In this document: positions 24,031 through 36,432 of the stretch, piece by piece
Position numbering within the stretch: the first letter of the stretch is position 1
How the letters are laid out: every line of letters starts with the position of its first letter
Translations under genes and position numbers: made by a program
Notes under the pieces: generated by a model
What the model saw: only the letters and a program-made list of their open reading frames with translations
Told to the model about the DNA's origin: nothing
The model's database searches: none
DNA from: Dendrobium chrysotoxum
Taxonomy: Eukaryota; Streptophyta; Magnoliopsida; Asparagales; Orchidaceae
Length of the DNA: 64,000 nucleotides
Assembly: GCA_019925795.1 (NCBI GenBank)
Contig: CM034315.1
Span: 28,129,867 to 28,193,866 of the forward strand
Direction of reading: 5' to 3'

Positions 24031-25362
24031 AGTTGTTCTTCTTATTGTTTGGCTTGGTTATTGATTTTCTTTTCTGTGAGTTGTTGATTGTTGTGACTGT
24101 GGTTCTTGTTATATTTTCCTTTGATAGTTGTATGGATGGTAATTCTGTTGGCAAGCCTATTCTTATGAAATTATTTCTGAATGTAAAAGCTTGCTATGTT
24201 ATATATTTCAATCAAGATGGAATGAAGATGTTAAGTTTTTAATGCATACTATTTTGTGATTGTGACAATGACTCAAAATTTACTAATCTTTAACACTCGA
24301 TCGTAGTTGACTAAATTTCAAAAATATTAATTGAGTTTATATTACAATAGAATATTCTGTGCATAATTTTGATTTCTCAAAATATTTAGATTTTATTATG
24401 ATTTGGTGTAGATTAGAAGATCTTACATTATATTATTTTAGATATGTATTACTTAGCCTAAATTCTTGTATATTTGATGTCCTAATATTGCTCTTGATTT
24501 CTACATCAAAGTGTTTTTTATTGAAATTATGACACATTGATGGCGTTGTTGGAAAGAATTTTATTTAATGAAAATAAAAAGAGCAAAGCTTGAAAAGATG
24601 AACAATGTGTGTCATACAATAAAAAATACGCAATGTCGCCAAAATTAAAAAGAGGCACAAAATTAGCCCAAATATTGATTAAGTGCACAAAATGTGCCCC
24701 TTCATTTGAAAAGATGCACAATGTCGCCAATTGTTCTTTCCTTTAACATTTTCTTCAAGTTCTCTAATCAATGATTGTCACTTTTGACTTAGAAATTTGG
24801 TAATTTTTTTTCATCATTTGTGCAATAGTTATGGCTACTTAATCTGTCTATTACATTACTGCCATAGATCAACTTTTCTTCTCCTTATTATAGTGTACAA
24901 TCTAGACCATTTTGAGTCTTTACTTTTAGCATTTGATTTTAATATTATAGTTAATCTTCCTTTAACATTATTTGAATCCTCAACTCCTTTGAGTGACTTC
25001 CCTTTTTGTTGTTATCAAAAGGGGGAGTTTTATATTGTTTGACTTGCTTGATGCATGTTTTGTATTGTTGCATGTATTTATGTTATTCATGTTATGTGTA
25101 TGTGCTTGTACTTATATGTGCGTGCCTTGTTTGTTCTTATGCGTGTCTTGTTTGTTCTTGTCCTCCTCTTCCCTTTGCTTACTCAGTGTTAGATCATTTA
25201 ATCTCCTCTTATCTCTTATTTAGGATAGGTCATTTCTTTAGGGGGAGCTTAGAAGATCATTTATTTAGGGGGAGCGTACATTTAGTGGAAGTTTAGGAGA
25301 AACATGAATTTAATTGTTAAATCAAATAATAAATGTTTTGCCATCATAAAAAAGGGGGAGAT
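24031..25362 (+). other. Sirevirus-like 3' untranslated region with four polypurine tracts
   Basis: No gene; short frames are T-rich and uninformative. Four GGGGGAG tracts precede the 3' LTR: 25017-25027 (AAAAGGGGGAG), 25239-25247, 25268-25274 and 25347-25361 (AAAAAAGGGGGAGAT, directly abutting the LTR). The last is the functional-position PPT. Repeated upstream PPT copies are a reported Sirevirus feature. Confidence 0.75.
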
Positions 25363-26181
25363 TGTTATGATTTGTGCAAATCTGTTCGTTCAAGTAAATT
25401 ACAAAAGCCTATTATTTGTTTTATTCTTCTTCTAATAAGTATTGGAAATTCTTTTTGTGTGCACTAATATGTTTTTCAAGAATTTCAAACTCCAGACTGC
25501 TGAAGACTTCAAGTTCATTTGTTTGTGAGTAGTCTATATTTTTGTTTGTACTTGAGTCTGAGAGAGTGAGATTATAAGTTGGATAACTGTTCACACACAC
25601 AATGGGGGAGTGAAAACTTATTTTTTAAAACTAATCATACAGTACAAACTCGGATCGTATGGGATGATCTGTATTTATCTGTCCTCCACAACAAACCAAC
25701 CAGTCTAAATTTTTTTTTTTTAAGTCCAGTTCATACAGTACGAAATGGACTTCATACATAAGGATTTCAGGGACGAACGGCTCTAAATTAGGTTCATACT
25801 GGATCGTACGGGACAAATCGTTCATTTTTTGAACTATTCGTACAGTACAAAATATGGTTCGTACAGAAGGTTGTGCAGTACGAATAGCTCTGAATTAGGT
25901 TCGTACTGGGTCGTACGGGATGAATCATTCATTTTTGAACTATTCATACAGTACAAAATATGGTTCATACAGAAGGTTATGCAGTATGAACGACTCTAAA
26001 TTAGGTTCGTACTGGATCGTACGGGATGAATCGTTCATTATTTGAACTATTCGTACAGTATGATGTGCGATTGTACGGGATGATCGGCACACGTGAAAAT
26101 TGAAATATTCAGTTTTTGGATAGTTTTTTTTGTCCCAAGTACGAATGGCTCTGGATAGTTTTTCTTGTCCCAAGTACTTAA
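25363..26181 (+). repeat. Sirevirus-like 3' LTR, left part
   Basis: Starts TGTTATGATTTGTGC right after the PPT and matches 16196-16806. It is interrupted by the LINE after CCCAAGTACTTAA. It is longer than the corresponding 5' LTR part because a palindrome-rich unit of about 107 bp is present three times (units begin at about 25775, 25882 and 25988), against once in the 5' LTR. A second short duplication (TGGATAGTTTTT...GTCCCAAGTAC) is at 26115-26180. Confidence 0.85.
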
Positions 26182-26354
26182 AAGTAAAATTATGGCCAGT
26201 CATGTTCTAGGGAAATTTGTTTTTCTAGAGAGAGAAGCTCTAGTTTTCTAGAGAGAGAGAGAGGCAGAATTTCTTTTCAAAATTTTGTTACTTTTTCACG
26301 GTGGGAAATTTGGAGGACAGTGATCTTTGCCGGTTCTTGCCGTCGTGAAGCCGG

Positions 26355-28520
26355 ATGGAGGCTAGTCGGCCATCCTCTGGTGGGATGTCGGCAAAAGAAA
26401 GCATTGACAGAAAGTGTCCTGGCTCTAATAGCGATTATTCTGATTCTTGAAGAAAGATTTCTAAGGGTTCCTTAGTAATCAATGAAGGTGAATTTGTTCA
26501 AAAAGATAAAGTTAATTTCATAAAGGGTAAGGGCAAATCCATTGCTTTTGTTCCTGATTGTAAAAAACTGAAAGATCTGGCATCTCTAGATTTTTCTCCT
26601 TTAAACGACAATGAAGCTTCTTCATTAGGCATGAAAATGATTGTTAATAGATTTGGTATTTCAAATGCAATCCCTGTCATCAGCGACAACGTGATAAATG
26701 CGAATGCCATGGATTCAATTAACAAGGAGGCTTGTGTCAATGATAAGAAACTATTGAAAGGAGATTCGCTTTTGAGAGATCAGATCTCTATCAATAATGA
26801 AGCAATGGTTCCCTTGGAGATTAATGAATCATTATCTGATAGGGATAATAATAATCTCTGTATGGATGAAGAACCTGTTGGTAATGCAGCTGGTTTTCCT
26901 AAATTGCTTTCCAAATCTTCAGTTCAGCTAACTGTTGATAGGAAAGCAAATCATTTTAAGTCTGCAGATTTGGGTCTTTGCAATGGTCAAACAGATTGTG
27001 TCAAGGATGTTAATGATTTGAAGAAGGTTCAGAATTACGAATCAGGAGAATTAAATTTTATGAAGCAAGATTGTAATCAGGTTGTACCATCACAATCTGT
27101 TAATAAGATGGTTAATTCTCTTCCAAATGCCTGGAATAGGAAAAACAATGTGAAAGTTGATATGTTGGAACTTGGATCATTCCGTACTGAGGATGGAAAA
27201 GCTATGAAATTGCATATGGAGAATGTGTTGGAAAATTCTAAAAGATTGGAAAAGGCTTTAGTTATCAAAGTCTTTGGTGATAATATTCCTTTTTATGTAA
27301 TGAATCAGGAGTTAAGAAGACAATGGAGTGGATTTGGGAAATTTCAACTCACCATGTTGGGAAGGGATTGGATTCTTTGTTCCTGTGAGGAGACTTTGGT
27401 CATGGAATCAATCTTAACGGAGGGACCTTGGTTTGTTAAAGGTCACATAATTGGGATTGATAAGTGGACGCCATCTTTTTCCCATGATTCTTTGAAGGGC
27501 TTATCTGCACCTGTGTGGATTAGATTACCCAAAATACCTCTGCAATGCTGGGATGATATCAATATCTGTAGAATTGCTTCTCAAGTGGGAAAGCCTTTTC
27601 TATTGGATGGGAACATGTTCCAATGGAATAGGAGAGAATTTGCTAGAGTTTGTGTGTGGATTGAGCTGGATAAGCAACTTCCATTAGGTGTTTGGGTGGA
27701 GGGAGAATCAATGAAATTCTTTCAAAAGGTGGAATATGAGAAGGCCTTTAAGCTTTGCTTCAAGTGTGGAAAAATTGGTCACCTTGTTAATAGCTGTCCT
27801 GCGAATAAATTGGCGATGAAGGAAGGTATGATCGAAACTAACAAGCCTTTAGTAGTGGAGGTTACTGACAAAGAAAAAGGTGCTTTTGATAGTAGGGGCC
27901 TGGAAGAGGCCACAAAACATGGTTATGGACCTTGGGTCCATGTAAAGTATGGGAAGAGAAGAAAATTTGATGTGAATAGAAACAAAAATGCCACTAAATT
28001 CAAAGAAAGAGCTGCTCCTGCCTGGAGAGTAGCTGATTATGGGAGAATTGGTAAGAATGAAGTTTGCTCTGTTAATAACAATCAGAAAGTGCTTCCAATT
28101 GAGTCTTTGATAAAGACTGCTGATACTGGTGGAGGATTTAATAAGGAGGCTATCATAAATGACCCAATTGTTGCTTCTGTTGGTAAAGCCTTAGAAGAGG
28201 ATGAAATAGTGTAAGAGAAGCTGGAAGTCATAGCCGGATCAGCTGCAAGTGAAGCTGACGGTATAAAGAGTTCTCCTTTGAAGGAGACTTTGAAGAATAA
28301 TATGTTTGAGCTGCTTATTAACTTAGAAGATGGTATCACTAATGATGTTGGAGAAACACTTGGAAAAGTGGTAAGTAATTATTCTGGTAGCCTAGCAATT
28401 CATCCAGGCTTGCATAGTAAGGAGGATTCTATGAATATTGGCTCTAATCCAGTCAAAAGAAAATTGGGTAAGGAGTTAAAAAAACTTGGCCCAATTAAGC
28501 TTATGACTAGGAATAGATAG
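26355..28520 (+). pseudogene. LINE-2 ORF1 (DUF4283 plus CCHC), two in-frame stops
   Basis: RNA-binding ORF1 protein of a plant LINE, about 721 codons. The frame starts at ATG 26355 (MEASRPSSGGMSAKES). It is interrupted only by TGA at 26448 and TAA at 28212, and ends with TAG at 28518. The 26631-28214 section is open for 527 codons. DUF4283 spans roughly residues 295-450 (KALVIKVFGDNIPFY...; REFARVCVWIELDKQLPLG). A canonical CCHC knuckle CFKCGKIGHLVNSC lies at residues about 468-481 (27756). A low-complexity polar N-terminal half and a basic C-terminus (VKRKLGKELKKLG) flank these. No frameshift is seen. With only two point lesions this is the best preserved reading frame in the window. Confidence 0.85.
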
Positions 28521-28570
28521 ACTGATGTGGGAAGTAAAGGGGTTAACTCCCTTACCAATCAATATATACC

Positions 28571-31500
28571 ATAGCTTTTTGGAATTGTAGAGGAGCAAGG
28601 AAAATTCATGCTTCTCTATATCTTAAAGAGTTTGTTAAAAATAATGGTGTTATGTTTGTTGGGTTATTGGAGACAAAAGTGTCTTCTATGGAAAGAAAGG
28701 ACATTAATTCTCTTATTAAAGAGGATTGGAAGTTTTTCCGTTTTCCTTCTAATGGATTATCAAGAGGAATTTTGGTGCTTTGGAATACTAAGGTTGCTTC
28801 CTTTAATACCTTGTATTCTTCCTATCAATATGTGATTGGAGATTTATAAATTCATAAGAAGGTTGTTTGGCAGATTTCTACAATCTATGGCAATAAAAAT
28901 TTGTATACTAGAACGGAACTTTGGAAAGATTTGGAGAATTTTGCATCCAAAGATTTACCATCAGTTTTGGGCGGTGACTTTAACTGCATTTTGTCGAGCA
29001 ATGAAAAAAAGGGTGGAAAAAGATTTGCTTTTTCACAAGGTCCGAAGGAGATGAAACTTTTTGTAACCAATAATGGCTATCATGAGGTGGAATTTATGGG
29101 ACCTAACTTTACTTGGTGCAATAATAAGTCAGGGGGTGCTCACCTTCTAGTACGGTTGGACAGATGTTTTGTCAACACGGCGCTTTAGATTCTTCTCCAC
29201 TTTTAGTGGTTCGTCATCTTCCTAGAGTGGCATCGGATCATTGCCCAATTTTGCTGAAGATTGGGAATTGCTCTCCGATATCAAAGATTAATATCAAGTT
29301 TGAAGACACTTGGGCTTCTCACTTTTCTTCAACTGCTATTGTTAGGAGGGCCTGGGATAAGAGAATTGAAGGAATTCATTCTGATATTCTAAACATTAAA
29401 TTCAAGAGGTCCTTGAAGGCTCTCTATTATTGGAGTAGAGCTAAGTTAGAAAACCTGCAGTAGAAAAAGGATAATCTCTAGAAGGAAATACTTCAATTGC
29501 AAATGGAGGAAGCTTCAACTGGAGAATTATGTGAGGAGCAGATTTTGATTCAAAGGGTGATGGTTAATGAGCTTAGTAGTACTCTAGCTCGGCTGAGCAA
29601 CTGGTGGAGGCAACGGGCTAAGGTAAAATGGATCAAGGAGGGTGATCTAAACACTAAATTTTTTCATTCATTTGCAAGTGCAAGAAGAAATGCCAATCAC
29701 ATTTTTAAAATAAAGAATGATCATGGAGTAGTTGTGGAAGAAAAAAGGCTGATTGAAGATACTTTTCAAAAATACTTTGAAACAAAATGGGCGACACGAG
29801 CATGCTCCTTGGATAATTGGCCTTCTCCAAGATATATGCTGAATGATAGTGACAAGGAAATACTAAATTCTGAGCTCTCCATGGAAGAAGTTATTAGAGT
29901 TGTTAATGACTTTGCCGGAGGCATCTCACCCGGTTGTGATGGTATTTCCCATTCTTTTGTTAAAACCTATTGGTCCATCATTAGATTTGATATTTGGAAT
30001 GCTCTAAAGAATTTCTTTGCCACAGGATATATGTCAGATAATTGGAAAGATACTCTTGTGCGGCTTATTCCAAAGATTCAAAATTCAATTACTCTTGCAA
30101 ACAACTGGCCAATGAGTCTTTGTAAAACTATTTATAAGTTTGCGGCTAAGATTCTCCTCAATAGATTTATTCCAATCCTTCCAAAGCTGATTTCAGTTAA
30201 TCAAGAAGCCTTTATTAAGGGCCACTCTCTCTCTGATCAGGTGTTAATTGCTCATGAGATCTTTCATAAATTCAGATACTCTAAAGCTTCCAAAGGGCTG
30301 GTTGCTATCAAGATCGATATGGAACAGGCATATGATAGTATGTCTTGGAGAACTCTTGAACAAATTTTGAAGTACTTTGGTTTCCCGATACACTTCTCTA
30401 AGCTGATTATGGAGTGTGTGGAAAATCCTAAATTCTCTATTCTTATCAATGGAAACCCTTCTAATTGGATCTTTGCTCATAGTGGATTTCGTCAAGGTTG
30501 TCCCCTATCCCCTTTTCTCTTTGTTCTTTGTTCTCAGCTATTATCTAATGCTTTAATTCAAAGAGAGAATGCGATAGGGATTAAAATTCATCCAAAGACT
30601 CCTAGAATATCACATCTGTTTTATGCAGATGACATCTTAATCTTCTTTGAAGCTAATGTAAGGTTGGTTAAGAGAATTAGTAGGATTCTTTGAGATTACT
30701 GTTTATGGACGGGCCAACAGATTAACCTTTCAAAGTCTTCTTTGCTTTTTGGTAAGGTGGTGAAAAAAAGAAGAAGAAAGAACATTGCTAGGGTTATGGG
30801 CTTCAAAACTGTTAAAGAAATCAACTATTTGGTTTGTTAAAATTGCATTGAGAAGATTAGTGGCTTCGGATTTCAGTTTCTTATTGGAGAATGTGATGGG
30901 AAAGTTAAACACTTGGGGAAGTAAATTTATTTCTCTACCTGGGAGATTCACTCTTACTAAATCTGTCATTTTGGTGATTCTAGTGTTTCATTGTTCACAT
31001 GCTTTGATTCCTATTAGTACACTGGCAGAAATTGACAAGGCAATCAGGAATTTTATTTGACATAAGAATGGTAGTGGGAATGGGATGCATTATGTCTGTT
31101 GGGAATCCTTATGCAAGCCTGTTCAGTTGGGAGGACGTGGTCTCCATTCATCTGTTAAAAAGGTGGATGCTTTAAGAGCAAAGATTGCTTGGAGGTATAT
31201 TAATGACAATGAATCACTGTTGCATAAAATCTTGGAACCAAAGTATGGGATGTCTAGTTGGATTTCAAAAGTAAAGCAGAACAGGTATAACGCTTGGAAG
31301 ATCATTTTGAGTGGTGCCAAAGCACTCAGACAAATTGTAAGATGGAAGATATACAATGACAGGAATGTTTGTGTGTTAGATGATATCTGGATTCTGGATA
31401 AATCGCTAAACCAGTGGCCAACATTTATCTCTAATTTGATAAACAAAAGTCTTACTGTGGATCAGTTAATGGAAAATGGGAATTGGGTTGTCCAGAAGCT

Positions 31501-32053
31501 TTTCCAGGTGGTTGGCGAAGAGTTAGTCAATAGTATTTTCAAAATTCAAATTAATCTGGATGGCGGTAAGGATCAACCAGAACTTCTTTATCAGAATAAT
31601 GGAAGATCTATTGCTACTATTGCATTTGAATAGATGGAGAGAAATCCGATAAGAACTTTATATTGGCCTTGGATAAAAAAAATCAAACTCAATTCCAGAG
31701 TTGAAACTTTCTGGTGGCGTTTATACCACAAGGCTATTCCTACATACAAATTCTTGGAAGATAGGAGATTAAAACTGGGAAATTTATGTCCTCTGGGATG
31801 TAAGAGTACTGAAGACATTGAACATGTCACGGTGACCTGCTCTAAGCTAATTCAAATTGATTTTCTTTCCTTCATGAGAGAATTTGATTTTGTGATTTTT
31901 AATTGGGTAAATAGGGAATGTAATAATTTAGCGGATCTATGTGCTAACTATGCTCTTAGTGAAAGATTTATGTGGGATGGATTTAGTTTAAACAACATTC
32001 CTCCTTCCTTTTATCAATTGTTAAAGGAGGAGTGTGATGCTATTAGTTTGTAA
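28571..32053 (+). pseudogene. LINE-2 ORF2 remnant (EN-RT-zf-RVT, RNase H mostly deleted)
   Basis: Target-primed reverse transcription enzyme. The endonuclease opens with IAFWNCRGA at 28571. It keeps LLETKVS, GGDFN (near 28972) and, after a frameshift at about 29165-29188, SDHCPI. RT (29600-30690, mostly open for 398 codons) has PGCDGISHSFVK, KIDMEQAYDSM, FRQGCPLSP and catalytic FYADDILIF. Stops lie at 28847, 29461, 29479, 30691, 31058 and 31631, and a second frameshift at about 30785-30838. The thumb region has ESLCKPVQLGGRGL. The zinc-binding domain (zf-RVT) is at 31660-31850 (FWWRLYHKAIPTYKFL; CPLGC...H...C). The RNase H domain seen in LINE-3 is absent except for its end (NWVNRECNNLADLCANYAL), so an internal deletion lies near 31855-31880. 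Confidence 0.85.
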
Positions 32054-32109
32054 TTTTTCTCTTTCATTTTAATACATCTGCTATAGGCACTTTTCAAAAA
32101 AAAAAAAAA

Positions 32110-32939
32110 CTTAAGGGTTTTAAAACTGAGTTAAAAAAAGATACTCTGCTAAAATTTTTCTTGAGAGTGATAGGGAGAGTGATTAGGAGAGTGTTTGGGA
32201 GAAAGCATTGAGAGATTTTTGAAGAGAAAATTGTGAGGGGATTCATAAAGTTTTCTAATAGTGAGGATCACATTGTTTGTACTTTAAGCATCTTCCTAGT
32301 CTTCTTAGAGGCTCTTGTAAGTGAATTGTTCGAGAGTTTTCCGGTTCTATGCCGTCACTTGGAGGGTAAAAAAGGACATCGGTACTTTGCTGTCACTTGG
32401 ATGGTAAAAAAGGACAACTGGTTCTCTGCCTTCAATCGGAGGGTGGAAAAGGACGTTGGTTCTCTGCCTTCACCAGGAGGGTGAAAAAGGACGTTGGTTC
32501 TCTGCCTTCACTAGGAGGGTGAAAAAGGACATCGGTTTTCTGCCGCACCGGGATTTGGTGGAAGAGAGTTTATAAAGGCTTCTCCACCTTGCTGTGGGGG
32601 CTAAAGGAGAGTCACTTTGATATAGTGTAATACCTAGGGAAGGAGACGCTAAGGAGTGGATGTAGGTCTTATTTGACCGAACCACTATAAATTATGGTGT
32701 TCTCTATTCTATTTTTCTTTTTACTTACTACACTGTGTTTTATTTATCTGTTGTTGAAAAGAATTTAAAATTTACTCTATTTGTATAGTATGAATTATAA
32801 TCGTACAATATGATTTGCTTCGTATTGTGTTAAAATATTTTCCAAAATTCCAAGAGAATTTTAAAAGTATCAATTCACCCGACCTCTTGGTTAGCCTAGG
32901 GACGTAATTAATAGGTCTAACAACCTATTCACTCTTTCA
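32110..32939 (+). repeat. Sirevirus-like 3' LTR, right part
   Basis: Continues the 3' LTR after the LINE tail and matches 16807-17634. It includes a five-copy 41-bp minisatellite at about 32343-32545 (with a degenerate third unit) and the terminal ...CTCTTTCA. The LTR ends at 32939; AATAATG follows, which is Athila-1 DNA. Confidence 0.85.
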
Positions 32940-35900
32940 AATAATGTATCATTTAAAGATTGATTATGCTTATAGTTAAATTAGAAGCTCATTAGTATAC
33001 CATCAAAATGTAATAGTTTACTTGTATTCTCCTAATTGACTTAAGCATTAAAGTTCTTTTAGGAAATGAGCTTTATCAGATACCAATTTTGTAAGTACAT
33101 ATCTTTATTTTTCATAGCTCTCTTTTTATTTTAATTAATTTTTATCTAATTCATATTTGATACTATAGTAAAGATTTTGAATATCTGATTGATTTCATCC
33201 TTCAAGTAATACTAAATTGATTTTTTGTAAGGTTGTTAATAAGTTCACTAATTTATTAGGTAAGTGGCAAGGTTTTCCAAAAACTATATGATAGGTAGAC
33301 ATTCCAATTAATATTTTAAAAATAGTTTTATAGGCTTATAATACATTATCCCATTTAATCGTCCAATCCTTCCTATTAGAACTTATAGTTTTTTCTAAAA
33401 TTCTTTCTATCTCCCTATTACTTATTTCAGTTTGTTTTCTAATTTGACTATAAGGGGCATTACATGAATTTCATATTTAGTGATTACTACTTGTACTCCT
33501 TTTACAAAATATCTTCCCCCATCACTAATCAAAACTCTAGGCATTCCAAATCTAAAAAAAATAATTTTCTTTAAGAATTTAAGTACAACCTTAACATCTG
33601 TTCTAGGGGTTGCCACTCCTTTAATCCTTTTGGATACATAGTCAACAACAATTAAAATATTTTTGCATCTATGGGACTTCAAAAATGGACCAATGAATTC
33701 TAAACCATAAACAACAAATAATTTTACTTCTAAAATATAACTTAAGGGCATTTTATTTCCTCTAGTAATATTGCCTACTCTTTGATATCGATCACACTTT
33801 TTAATATATTCATTAACATCCTTAATTTATATAGGCCAATAAAATCCTTATTAGAGAATCTTAGAAGTAGTTCTAAATCCTTTAAAATTCCCTCTATAAT
33901 GCGAGTCATGGCACTTTCTAATTATAGGTTCTATTTCATCCTTAGAGACACATTTCCTAATGATTTAATCTTTACAAATTTTAAATAAATATAGCTCATC
34001 ACAAAAATAATACTTTGCATCATGCACAAATTATCTTTTTTGAGTTAAATGTAAATCAAATGGAAGTACACAACTAAAAATAAAATTAATAATATCAGCA
34101 TAACATGATAATCTACTCAAGTGCAAAGCAAACAATTATTCATCATAAAAAAAATCAATGATATCAATTTTATTAAATTCATCTTATACATTTAAAAGTC
34201 TTGAATGATGATCAATAATTTAATTTTCAGTACCTTTTTTGTCCATAATTTCCATATAAAACTCTTCCAACAATTAAATTTGCCAAACCAATCTAGGCTT
34301 AGTATCCTTCTTTATCATAAGACATTTGATTATAGAATGGTAAGTGTATATTATAACTTTTGTACTAATGAAATAATATTGAAATTTATCAAAAGTAAAC
34401 ACAATAACTAGTAGTTTTTTTTTCTGTGGTAGTATAATTATGTTGTGCAACATTTAATGTTCTACTGGAATAAGAAATGATATGAAATTTCTTATCGTAC
34501 TTTTGACAAAGAATAATACCTGCCGCAAAATAACTTACATCATAAATGACTATAAAAGGAAAATACAAATTAGGTGTAATAATTACAAATGTAGTGATTA
34601 AAGGTTATTTCAATGTTTTAAAGGCATCAAGACATGCAGTGTTAAATATAAAAGGAACATCTTTTTCCAATAAGTGACATAACAGTTTAAAAATTTTAGA
34701 AAAATCTTTTATGAATCTCCTATAGAATTGTGCATATCCTAGAAAACTTCGAATGCCCTTAACAGAAGGGGGTGGTGACAATTTCTCTATAACCTGAACA
34801 TTGGCTTTGTTCATATCTAACCCTTCTTTTGAAATTTTATACCCTAGAATAATCCCTTTGGTCACCATAATTATCATTTTTTCTAATTTACATTCAATTT
34901 TTTTCCATACATCTTTTAAGCACATTAGTTAAGTTGTCAAGATAACAATCAAAAGTAGTGCCAAAAATAAATAATCTTCTATAAAGATTTCAATGCTTTG
35001 CTCAATTATGTCTTAAAAAATAGACATTAGACATGTTTGAAAAGTAGCAGGAGCATTGCAAAAACCAAAAGACATTTTTGTAAAAGCAAATGTCCCATGG
35101 GAACTTATGAAAGTAGATTTTTTTCTAGTTCTTAGGTGCTATATGAACTGGTGGTACCTTAATATCCATCTAAAGAGTAGTAAAAGGAATGTCCTACCAT
35201 CCTATCTAACATCTAATTAAGGCAAGGCAAGGAAATATAATCTTTTCTAATGGCTTTGTTTAGCTTCCTATAGTCTATACAAATTCTCCAACCAGTGACT
35301 ATCCTAGTAGGAATTAAATTATTATATTTTTTGGACACTACTGTCAAATAACCCTTCTTTAGAACACAATGAGTAGGACTCACAGAAGTCCTATTTGAAG
35401 TGAGTTAAACAATTTCTACATCAAACCATTTAAGAATTTCCTTTTTAACAACTTTTTTCATAGATGAGTTTAGCCTTCTTTAAGGGTCAACTTTTGATAT
35501 AAAATTTTTCACCATTAAAATCCTATGCATATGAAGAATGGCGTGAATTTCTTTGATATCATCTATAGTCTATCCAAAAACTTTCTTATAATCTACTAAA
35601 ACCTTAATCAACTTTCCTTCCTACTCTTTTTTCGCACTTACAAGAATTATAAAAGAGGGATTTGAATTACTACCCCAAAAGGCATACTTGAGATGCCTAG
35701 ATAAAACCTTAATCTCAAAAATAGGTGATTCATCTACAAATGGTCTTAAAGTTCTACCCAAATATAATGCATCTAAGGTCTAAAAGCTCTCTCTAGATAT
35801 CCTAGTAGTATCTCCAACAAACTAAATAGATTCTCCAAAATCCTCGCAATGTTTCTCCCATTCTTTCTCCAAAGAATTTTCCTCTATCAGTTCTTTAAAG

Positions 35901-36432
35901 CTCTTCCTTACGATTTCTTCCAAATCAACACTAAAATAATCTTAATTCACTTATTGATCTTGCACTCACATAATCAATTATGAACATCAATGATAGCCTT
36001 ACCTATTGCAAAGAAAGTCTCCCTATGATAATAGATAGCTCCTTATCCTCCATGAAGCTCTTCCACAAAATTTATCTTATATAGTCATGCGAATGGTAAA
36101 ACTAGAGGGTCCTTCAACTTTTTAAGAAGTTTCTTTTGAATGATAGAACTACATTCCTCAATTAAAGCCACAGTTTCAAATTCACCTAACTTCCGTTTCT
36201 TATTCAGAATGTCTTTCATAAATTTAGCTTAGGTGGGTATCTGTTCTAAGGCTTTTGAGAAGGGTATATTAATGGTTAACTTTTTAAACACTTCTAAAAA
36301 TCCTAGAAAACCATCCTCTTGGGAATAGGTGGTAGTGGTCTCTCTACAACCTTTTTAATAGGTCTCTCTTCTTCTTAAATTGATCAAGGTTATTGAGTAG
36401 GTGGTTCAGCTTCTAATGGCTCTTCTACACCA
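32940..36432 (-). pseudogene. Athila-1 pol remnant (PR-RT-RNase H-IN), minus strand
   Basis: Read right to left. A damaged protease zone at about 36240-35900 keeps VALIEECSSIIQKK, but the expected DLGASIN active-site region cannot be found. The RT core spans about 35500-34930, with the YXDD-equivalent altered to FIEDY. The RT end (34925-34605) reads KGIILGYKISKEGLDMNKAN, then SVKGIRSFLGYAQFYRRFIK, a Ty3 hallmark. RNase H is at about 34590-34360. The integrase zinc region is at 34000-33800 (HDSHYRGN...C..C), and the core at 33751-33422 keeps ISDGG but has changed the first Asp (YGLEFIGPF) and the catalytic Glu. IN after RT identifies Ty3/gypsy. Beyond 33400 the remainder to 32940 is untranslated. 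Stops and frameshifts are frequent. Confidence 0.78.

Larger units (their letters stand above)
26182..32108 (+). mobile_element. LINE-2: nearly full-length L1-type LINE in the copia 3' LTR
   Basis: Plus-strand non-LTR element of about 5.9 kb. It has a 5' leader (GAGAGA-rich near 26225-26265), ORF1 (26355-28520), ORF2 (28571-32053) and a 14-A tail at 32096-32109. The 3' LTR sequence that stops at ...AAGTACTTAA resumes after the tail as ACTTAAGGG..., giving a short target duplication ACTTAA (26176-26181 and 32109-32114). The intact arrangement is visible in the 5' LTR at 16801. Both ORFs carry few lesions, so this is a fairly young insertion, clearly later than the copia element. Confidence 0.85.
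16196..32939 (+). mobile_element. Sirevirus-like Ty1/copia element, carrying a nested LINE
   Basis: Plus-strand copia element of about 10.8 kb plus a 5.9-kb LINE inside its 3' LTR. Order: 5' LTR (16196-17634), PBS (17637-17649), gag (17693-19369), pol as PR-IN-RT-RNase H (19453-22278), a third env-position ORF remnant (about 22944-24030), four polypurine tracts (25017-25361), and 3' LTR (25363-26181 and 32110-32939). Copia order (IN before RT), the extra ORF, multiplied polypurine tracts and palindrome-rich LTRs are features known from the Sirevirus/SIRE lineage. The flanks AATAT (16191-16195) and AATAA (32940-32944) are a likely 5-bp target duplication with one mismatch. Inserted in the 3' region of Athila-1. 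Dead by many stops and frameshifts. Confidence 0.8.
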
